From Actinomycetales bacterium (GTDB lineage Bacteria; Actinomycetota; Actinomycetes; Actinomycetales; JAHECE01): a stretch of 52,986 nt of DNA. Shown here one piece after another: positions 47,803 through 52,986 of the stretch. Each line of letters opens with the position of its first letter. The first letter of the stretch is position 1. The stretch spans positions 1-52,986 of the forward strand of contig JARKOU010000152.1 in assembly GCA_029975645.1 (NCBI GenBank), read 5' to 3'. The position numbers and the translations under genes are program-made. The notes beneath the pieces were generated by a model. The model saw only the letters and a program-made list of their open reading frames with translations. It had not been told where the DNA came from and did no database searches.

Positions 47803-48756
47803 TTACCAGGTGAGGCCACCGTCGGAGGACCTGAGCACGGCGTCCCCGGCCCACATCCACACCTCCGAACCCGCGACCGCCAAAGCGACCTCACCGGGCG
47901 CCGCGCCCTCGATCGGGGCGCACCCGAGGGGGGCGGCGCCAGCAGCCGCTGCCTCTGACGTTCCAGCGCCGTCGGATGCCACCGGGAATACGCCGACCCC
48001 TCCACACGTGTCAGGTCGCAGGACGGCGAGCAGGAAGCCGTCGGCGGTTGGGGCTATCGCGACCGCGTCCGCGACGGTCCCCGCCTGCGCCCAGGTCGCG
48101 CCGCCGTCGGCCGTGAGCCAGACACCGCCGTCGGTGCAGAGCAGGCCGGCGTGGATGAGGTCGAGGCCGGCCAGGTCGACGGCGGCCACGCAGGGCCGCG
48201 GCACCTCCGCCCTGGGGCCGTGCACCGTCGCGCGGTCCTGCGGGGCGAGGTACCAGGAACCGGCCAACTCGCCGTCGTCCGCTACCCATGAGTCCCCCGA
48301 GGTGCGGGAGAAGGCGAAGGTAGGCGAGCACCCCCCGGCGGGGTTGCCGCCGATCACGAACACCTGCGTGTCCGATGACGCCTTCATCCGCACCGCGGGC
48401 GCCACTCCCGGGGTGATAGGCCTCCACGTCGCGCCGCCGTCGTCCGTGCGCTCGAGGACCGCCGGTTCCTCGCAGGTGCCCGTGCTCGCGCGCCACGCGA
48501 CTCGATCATTCGCTGCGGTCAAGAGCCGCGTGGCAGGGACCGGCGTGACAGCCGGGGCAGGGGTCGCCTCCGGCGTCGGGCTCGAGGTCGCACCCGCGAC
48601 CGCGCCCGGTGTGACAGGGACCGGCGAGAAGGTGGGAACCGGCTGGTCCGACGACGGCGGCGTACTCGGGCGCAGAACCAGAATCAGGAGAACCGCGTTG
48701 AGGACCACGAGCGCCGCGAGTGCCGCCAATGTCCAACGACTTGTTCCTCGAAGCAT
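47803..48756 (-). CDS. Membrane-anchored Asp-box (BNR) repeat protein, copy 2
   Basis: 317 residues from ATG 48756. A helix near residues 8-28 is followed by a Pro/Thr/Ala spacer and a domain aligned along its length with the protein at 33465-34421. Shared features: DGGATW boxes, WVADDGELAGSWYL against WSTQDGELAGSWYL, HGPR, VDLAGLD, LLCTDG, six matching cysteines and a C-terminus ending exactly in DGGLTW. The function is unknown. It is convergent with wzc (33-bp gap) and lies just downstream of manA on the same strand. Confidence 0.75.
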   Translation of the reverse strand: MLRGTSRWTLAALAALVVLNAVLLILVLRPSTPPSSDQPVPTFSPVPVTPGAVAGATSSPTPEATPAPAVTPVPATRLLTAANDRVAWRASTGTCEEPAVLERTDDGGATWRPITPGVAPAVRMKASSDTQVFVIGGNPAGGCSPTFAFSRTSGDSWVADDGELAGSWYLAPQDRATVHGPRAEVPRPCVAAVDLAGLDLIHAGLLCTDGGVWLTADGGATWAQAGTVADAVAIAPTADGFLLAVLRPDTCGGVGVFPVASDGAGTSEAAAAGAAPLGCAPIEGAAPGEVALAVAGSEVWMWAGDAVLRSSDGGLTW

Positions 48757-48865
48757 TCGGCCACCATAACCGACCGTTCCGCCGCCCGCGCCGCGCCGGC
48801 CCCACCTGCGACGACATACGCCGGAAACACGGTGCACGGAGCGGGCCGCGCCCGTCGTCGTCGGG

Positions 48866-50062
48866 CTACGGGACCCCAGCTTGGGCCACGGTTCCCCGCC
48901 CCCGCACCGTGATCCGGCCCTCATCGGCGGGGACGAATACCGCCTCGCCCCGTTTGAGCGTCACCGCGTCGCCCGGAGAAGTGAGACGAACGTCACCCTC
49001 CAGGCACAACACGATGCGCGGACCACGCCCTGGGAGCGGCGCGTCCTCGGCCGGACCGCCAACATCCGTGACGGACAACTCGAAGTCGTCCACCGGCACG
49101 TAGAACACCCGGGTGTCATCACGGAACTCCTCCGCGGCGATCCGGATGGGCGGAGCGGCGATGAAGTCCACCACCTCGCACAACTCCGCTACATCCACGT
49201 GCTTGGAGGTGAGCGCGGCCCGGAGCACGTTGTCCGAGTTCGCCATCAACTCCACGCCCATCCCGCTCAGGTACGCGTGCACGCCGCCGGCCGGGATGAA
49301 CAGCGCCTGCCCGGGTCGCAGCGTGACCGGGTTGAGCAGGAGCGATGCCACCACGCCCGGGTCCGCCGGGCAGTGCCGGGCCAGAAGCGCGACGATCGCG
49401 TCCGCGCGCGGCGAGGTCGAACCTCGCGCCGTCCGATCTGCTGAGGCTCGCACCACCGCGGCAACCTGGTCCGCGTCGGGACGCGTCGCCGGGTCCAGGA
49501 GGCGGCTGAACGCCGCCCGGACGCCGTGCGCGGATGGATCGTCTCTCAGCGTGGTGAGGATCTCCCGAGCAAGTGGCGCGTGGAGGTCCGCGAAGAGTTC
49601 GGCCGCGCGTCGCGGCGCCCGGAATCCGGACACCGCCTCGAAGGTGGTGAGAGCGTACACCAGTTCCGGCTTGTGATTCTCGTCACGGTAGTTGCGGCTC
49701 GGCGCATCAATCGGGATGCCCGCCGCGTTCTCGGCCTCGAAGCCCTCGCGCGCCCGCCCCAGGCTCGGGTGCACCTGGAGGGATAGCGGACGGTCCGGGG
49801 CGATCACCTTGAGCAGGAAGGGCAACCTCGGGCCGAAGCGCGCGAGCACGTCCTGACCGAGCGTCTCCACGGGGTGGCGCTCGATGAGGACCGCCAGGTC
49901 CGAAACGGGATACGGGTGACCGAGCACGGACGGGGCGCTGGGATGCGCGCCGAACCACAACTCTGCCACTGGGGCGCCCGTTGGCTGCTGCCCGAGGAAC
50001 TCGGGGATCGCCGTCGTCGAGCCCCACGAGTAGTCGCGGACGTTAGGCCGCAGCCTGAGCAC
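48866..50062 (-). CDS. manA: Mannose-6-phosphate isomerase, class I
   Basis: 398 residues, full length. Zinc-binding motifs are LSLQVHPS (Gln96, His98), ENHKPEL (Glu133) and GGVHAYLSG. It interconverts fructose-6-phosphate and mannose-6-phosphate, feeding GDP-mannose and, in this locus, probably mannosyl or related residues of the polymer. ATG 50062. The stop of the sugar transferase lies about 97 bp upstream on the same strand. Confidence 0.92.
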   Translation of the reverse strand: MLRLRPNVRDYSWGSTTAIPEFLGQQPTGAPVAELWFGAHPSAPSVLGHPYPVSDLAVLIERHPVETLGQDVLARFGPRLPFLLKVIAPDRPLSLQVHPSLGRAREGFEAENAAGIPIDAPSRNYRDENHKPELVYALTTFEAVSGFRAPRRAAELFADLHAPLAREILTTLRDDPSAHGVRAAFSRLLDPATRPDADQVAAVVRASADRTARGSTSPRADAIVALLARHCPADPGVVASLLLNPVTLRPGQALFIPAGGVHAYLSGMGVELMANSDNVLRAALTSKHVDVAELCEVVDFIAAPPIRIAAEEFRDDTRVFYVPVDDFELSVTDVGGPAEDAPLPGRGPRIVLCLEGDVRLTSPGDAVTLKRGEAVFVPADEGRITVRGRGTVAQAGVP

Positions 50063-50159
50063 AGTTGACGGTCCTCTCGGGTCTCGGGCGCGCGAAGGCG
50101 GCCAGAAGCGCGACCGGACCAGTATCTCCCGGAGCGACCCGTCAGGCGGGGTGCCGGGC

Positions 50160-51635
50160 CTAGTAAGCGCCCGCGCCGGCGACGACGGCGCGCAACGTTC
50201 GCGTGAGGATCATGAGGTCCCCCATGAGGGTCCAGTTCTCGACGTACGTCAGGTCGCAGCGGATGCTCTCCTCGATGGAGAGGTTGGAGCGCCCGCTCAC
50301 CTGCCAGAGGCCCGTGAGGCCGGGCTTCACGAGGAGGCGCCGCGAGATCACGCCGTCATAGAGGGCGACCTCGCGCTCCACCTGCGGGCGCGGGCCCACG
50401 AGGCTCATGTCGCCCTTGAGGACGTTGAAGAGCTGGGGCAACTCGTCGATAGATGTCCGGCGGATGATCTTGCCCACGCGGGTGACCCGCGGATCGTCCT
50501 TCGCCTTGTAGAAGAGGCCGACGTCGCCGTCGATCACGTCATCCAGGCGCTTGTCCGATCCCTGGGCCATCGAGCGGAACTTGAACATCGTGAACGGCAC
50601 GCCGTTGCGTCCGATGCGGGTCTGCTTGAAGATCACCGCGCCGGGGCTCGTGACCTTGACGGCGATCGCCGTCGCGATGAGCAGGGGTGAGAGGACGAGG
50701 ATGATGGCGGCCGCGGTGACCATGTCCAGGCCGGTCTTCACCACGTAGCGCCATCCCGTGAACCGCGGCGCGTCCACGTGGACCAGGCGCGTGCCGTCCG
50801 CCGGGGTCACGATGATGCGCGGGCCCGCAACGTCCGTGAGGGAACTCGCGAGCATGAGGTCGATCTTGTAGGGGCTCAGGGCCCAGCCCAGGCGTCGCAC
50901 GAACGCCGCGGTGGTGGCATCTGACCCGGTCACCGCGACCACGTCCACACCCAGTTCCGAGGCGAGGCCGGCCGCGGCGTCCAACGTGCCGACCACCGGG
51001 ACGCCGTGGAACTCCCGGGCCGCCGGGAGTTCGCCGCTCGGCAGGCAGGCGGCGACCACCCGGTATCCGAATTGGGGCCGCTTCCGCAGGCGGGTGATCA
51101 GATCCCCGACGGAGTCTCCGTGGCCGGCGACGAGCACCGAGGCGAGCGCCTGCCCGTTCTGTCGCATGCGGTCGAGCCGCCGGCGGCAGATGTTGCGGGA
51201 GCCGAGCAGGAGCGCGAGGCCCAGTGGGAGGGCGACCGCCACGTGGCTCCGCGCGATGCTCAACTGGAAGGCGTAGCTCACGACGGCGACCACGGCGAAG
51301 GTCATCCACGTCGCCTGCGCCACCCGGCTGTACTCCGCGGGCCCGAAGCCCACGATCCGGCGGTCCCGCGTCCTCGCCAGGGAGAGGGCCCACATCCAGC
51401 CCGCCACCACCAGAGCCGAGACCGCGAGGGCGAACGGCGAGGCGTACCGGACGGGCGACCAACCGCCGTCGTTCAGGTCGATGCCGAGGCCCACGGTGAC
51501 GGCGATGAGCACCATCGCAAGGTCCATCGCGGCGATCTTGCGGGCGTGGGTGCGCCACCAATCGGCGAACGTGCGCTCCGGCTGGGCCGAGTATTCGGCC
51601 GGTGATCGTGAGCCCAGAGACGTCTCGACTGCCAT
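50160..51635 (-). CDS. Undecaprenyl-phosphate sugar-phosphate transferase (initiating, WbaP/ExoY type), copy 2
   Basis: 491 residues from ATG 51635, preceded by GGAGGAGAG. N-terminal membrane helices (about residues 35-145) and a middle domain are followed by the transferase domain. That domain has [50 protein letters not shown] and [19 protein letters not shown]. Paralogous to 30818-32266 over its full length. Different residues around the donor site (for example the stretch after KFRSM) suggest that the two may accept different sugars, but specificity cannot be predicted. Confidence 0.92.
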   Translation of the reverse strand: MAVETSLGSRSPAEYSAQPERTFADWWRTHARKIAAMDLAMVLIAVTVGLGIDLNDGGWSPVRYASPFALAVSALVVAGWMWALSLARTRDRRIVGFGPAEYSRVAQATWMTFAVVAVVSYAFQLSIARSHVAVALPLGLALLLGSRNICRRRLDRMRQNGQALASVLVAGHGDSVGDLITRLRKRPQFGYRVVAACLPSGELPAAREFHGVPVVGTLDAAAGLASELGVDVVAVTGSDATTAAFVRRLGWALSPYKIDLMLASSLTDVAGPRIIVTPADGTRLVHVDAPRFTGWRYVVKTGLDMVTAAAIILVLSPLLIATAIAVKVTSPGAVIFKQTRIGRNGVPFTMFKFRSMAQGSDKRLDDVIDGDVGLFYKAKDDPRVTRVGKIIRRTSIDELPQLFNVLKGDMSLVGPRPQVEREVALYDGVISRRLLVKPGLTGLWQVSGRSNLSIEESIRCDLTYVENWTLMGDLMILTRTLRAVVAGAGAY

Positions 51636-51658
51636 GTCTCTCCTCCATCCTAAACAGC

Positions 51659-51715
51659 GCGAGCGAGGATCTGGCTCCGCGTCAGAATGCCGCCGATGGC
51701 CCGAACCTCGCTCGC
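51659..51715 (-). repeat. Inverted repeat in the 5' leader of initiating transferase copy 2
   Basis: Perfect 10-nt arms GCGAGCGAGG (51659-51668) and CCTCGCTCGC (51706-51715) are 37 nt apart, directly after the predicted promoter and just before the ribosome site. It could form an RNA hairpin or bind a regulator. Confidence 0.5.
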
Positions 51716-51719
51716 TTCC

Positions 51720-51749
51720 ACCGTAGCGCGACGGTTTCTTCCAGCACAA
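51720..51749 (-). promoter_or_regulatory. Putative promoter of initiating transferase copy 2
   Basis: On the minus strand TTGTGC (51744-51749) and TACGGT (51720-51725) are separated by 18 nt, close to a sigma-70-like consensus for actinobacteria. A start near 51712 would give a leader of about 75 nt that includes the inverted repeat. Confidence 0.4.
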
Positions 51750-52214
51750 CTCAATGGGCGTGGCTTGGGCGGGAGATCCAGCGGGATGTGATAGCGGTCA
51801 CGCGGATGACAGGCGCTCTGAGCAGCGGCTTTACTCGTGGCTGGCCGGTGGCGGCGGCGCTGACCGTGACTGGTTAACGCAGCCGATACCGCCTCGAAAC
51901 GGCTCTGTCAAATCGACGTTTTCTCGCACCGCGGGGGGCGTGTGACGCGGCGGCTCGCTTGGAACGCTAGACCTAGAGATCAGTTTCCTGCGTGGGCGTC
52001 AACCTGGGCGGCGGGTTGTTGATCATTGCCCTGCGGCCACGTTCGCGCGCCGGGCCGCCTGAACCTGGAGGGAATACTTCGGAGAGGGCCGGTGAATTCT
52101 TGGGGCGGGGCGCCGGTGGGCGTTCCACCGGACCGACGGAGTCAGGACCTTGTCCGGGCTTCTTGTGGTCCGAGGATCCGGGGTCCGGCGTCGACGGCGG
52201 TGCCCTCGGGCCCG

Positions 52215-52986
52215 TCAGGGAACGGTGGGGCCGACCCAGGCGCGCAGTTCCGTGCGGAAGCGCTCGGCGGAGAAGGAGGCCGCGCGCGCGAGGGCGGCGG
52301 CGCCGTCGAGCGACGCGGCCCGATCGACGGCGGCGGCGACCTCGGCCGGATCGTCGAATGACCTGACGTGCACGCCCGTGACGCCGTCGACTACCGACTC
52401 CGCCGCCCCGCCGCGGGCGTTGACCACCACGGGCGTCCCGAACGCCATCGCCTCGACCGGCATGATCCCGAAGTCCTCCACCGGCGGGAACACGAACACG
52501 GCCGCTCGCTGGAACAACGCCGCGAGCAGGGCGTCGCTCGGGGCGATCACCACGTGCGCCGGCACCCGTGCGTCCTGGACGCGACGGCGCAGGTCCGGCT
52601 CCAGCGGTCCGGACCCGGCGAGGACCACGGGCAGGCCGACCGCCTCCGCCGCGGCGACCACCTGGTCCAGGCGCTTGTACGCGACGAACCGGGAGGCGCC
52701 GAACACGAAGCGCTCCGGAAGCCGCTCGAGGATCGCGCGTTCGGACCCCTCGAGGTGGGCCGACCAGTCCGGGGCAGCGGTCAGGCGGGCCACGTCCACC
52801 GGCGGGTAGATCACCCGAGCCTCGACGTCCCACGCGCGCCGGATCCGCTCGGCGACGAAGCGGGAGTTGGCGGCGAAGGAGGTGCCGCTCTCCTGTGCCC
52901 GACGGCGGTCGAGCGCCTTGAGGGGAACCGCGCCGGCCCGCACCACGCGGCGGGCGCCGCGCGCGTCGTGCTCCGGGGCCCACAGG
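52215..52986 (-). CDS. GT4 family glycosyltransferase (5' end beyond window)
   Basis: About 257 residues of the C-terminal part. Visible features: TSFAANSRFVAERIRRAW, VIYPPVDVARL, FVFGASRFVAYKRLDQVV, VVLAGSGPLEPDLR and the EX7E motif EDFGIMPVEAMAFGTPVVV. The preceding APEHDARGARRVVRAG matches the linker of mannosyltransferases of the PimB/MgtA kind. The start lies outside the window. Same strand as, and upstream of, the initiating transferase. Confidence 0.87.
   Translation of the reverse strand, partial: LWAPEHDARGARRVVRAGAVPLKALDRRRAQESGTSFAANSRFVAERIRRAWDVEARVIYPPVDVARLTAAPDWSAHLEGSERAILERLPERFVFGASRFVAYKRLDQVVAAAEAVGLPVVLAGSGPLEPDLRRRVQDARVPAHVVIAPSDALLAALFQRAAVFVFPPVEDFGIMPVEAMAFGTPVVVNARGGAAESVVDGVTGVHVRSFDDPAEVAAAVDRAASLDGAAALARAASFSAERFRTELRAWVGPTVP

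Larger units (their letters stand above)
51636..52214. other. 579-bp gap upstream of initiating transferase copy 2
   Basis: No gene was seen. It holds the putative promoter and 5'-leader hairpin of the minus-strand sugar transferase (listed separately). The rest, up to the stop of the GT4 at 52215, shows no clear structure. Confidence 0.45.

Overview
High-G+C DNA with GTG and TTG starts, tight ATGA/GTGA gene overlaps and LCP, DUF4012 and sortase-like proteins points to an actinobacterium, probably of the Micrococcales/Cellulomonadaceae type; this is inferred from composition and gene content, not from a marker gene. Almost the whole window is one large cell-surface polysaccharide (capsule or cell-wall glycopolymer) locus. 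No rRNA, tRNA or CRISPR array was seen.

Layout. (1) 1-4229, minus strand: a DUF1353 membrane protein cut by the left edge, a lipoprotein with a sortase-like domain, a small secreted protein and a DUF4012 membrane protein. (2) 4311-10910: nucleotide-sugar supply. rmlA, rmlB, rmlD (minus) and rmlC (plus) make dTDP-L-rhamnose. An aminotransferase and a fused acyltransferase/3,4-ketoisomerase branch from the RmlB product towards a dTDP-3-acylamino-3,6-dideoxyhexose. A membrane-bound GT2 lies between them. (3) 11061-30821: a dense set of GT4 and GT2 glycosyltransferases on both strands, an MsbA-like ABC exporter, a DUF707-like protein, and a first pair of polysaccharide pyruvyltransferase (PPT) and FrhB-like Fe-S protein. 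(4) 30818-35048: a first initiating sugar-phosphate transferase, an LCP ligase, a membrane-anchored Asp-box protein, and a low-molecular-weight tyrosine phosphatase. (5) 35049-46250: a lower-G+C segment with a second PPT, a WbsX/GH99-like protein, a DUF4422 protein and a second FrhB-like protein on plus. On minus are a Wzx flippase, a hexapeptide acyltransferase, gene debris, a Wzy-type polymerase and a decayed transposase. (6) 46288-52986: a Wzc-type co-polymerase/tyrosine kinase, a second Asp-box protein, mannose-6-phosphate isomerase, a second initiating transferase and a GT4 cut by the right edge.

How it fits together. The two initiating transferases would load undecaprenyl phosphate. The GT2/GT4 enzymes would extend the chain using dTDP-rhamnose, the dTDP-amino sugar and mannose-derived donors. 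PPT, FrhB-like, acyltransferase, DUF4422 and WbsX proteins would decorate or remodel it. Wzx/Wzy/Wzc and/or the ABC exporter would flip and polymerise it, and the LCP protein would attach it to peptidoglycan. The kinase and the phosphatase lie on either side of the lower-G+C Wzx/Wzy segment, as expected for an exchangeable serotype-type cassette.

Most interesting points: two separate PPT + FrhB-like Fe-S modules in one locus; the 35650-40359 set PPT-WbsX-DUF4422-FrhB; two paralogous secreted Asp-box proteins of unknown role, both near initiating transferases; a lipoprotein with sortase active-site signatures; and a transposase broken by a 20-bp tandem duplication.
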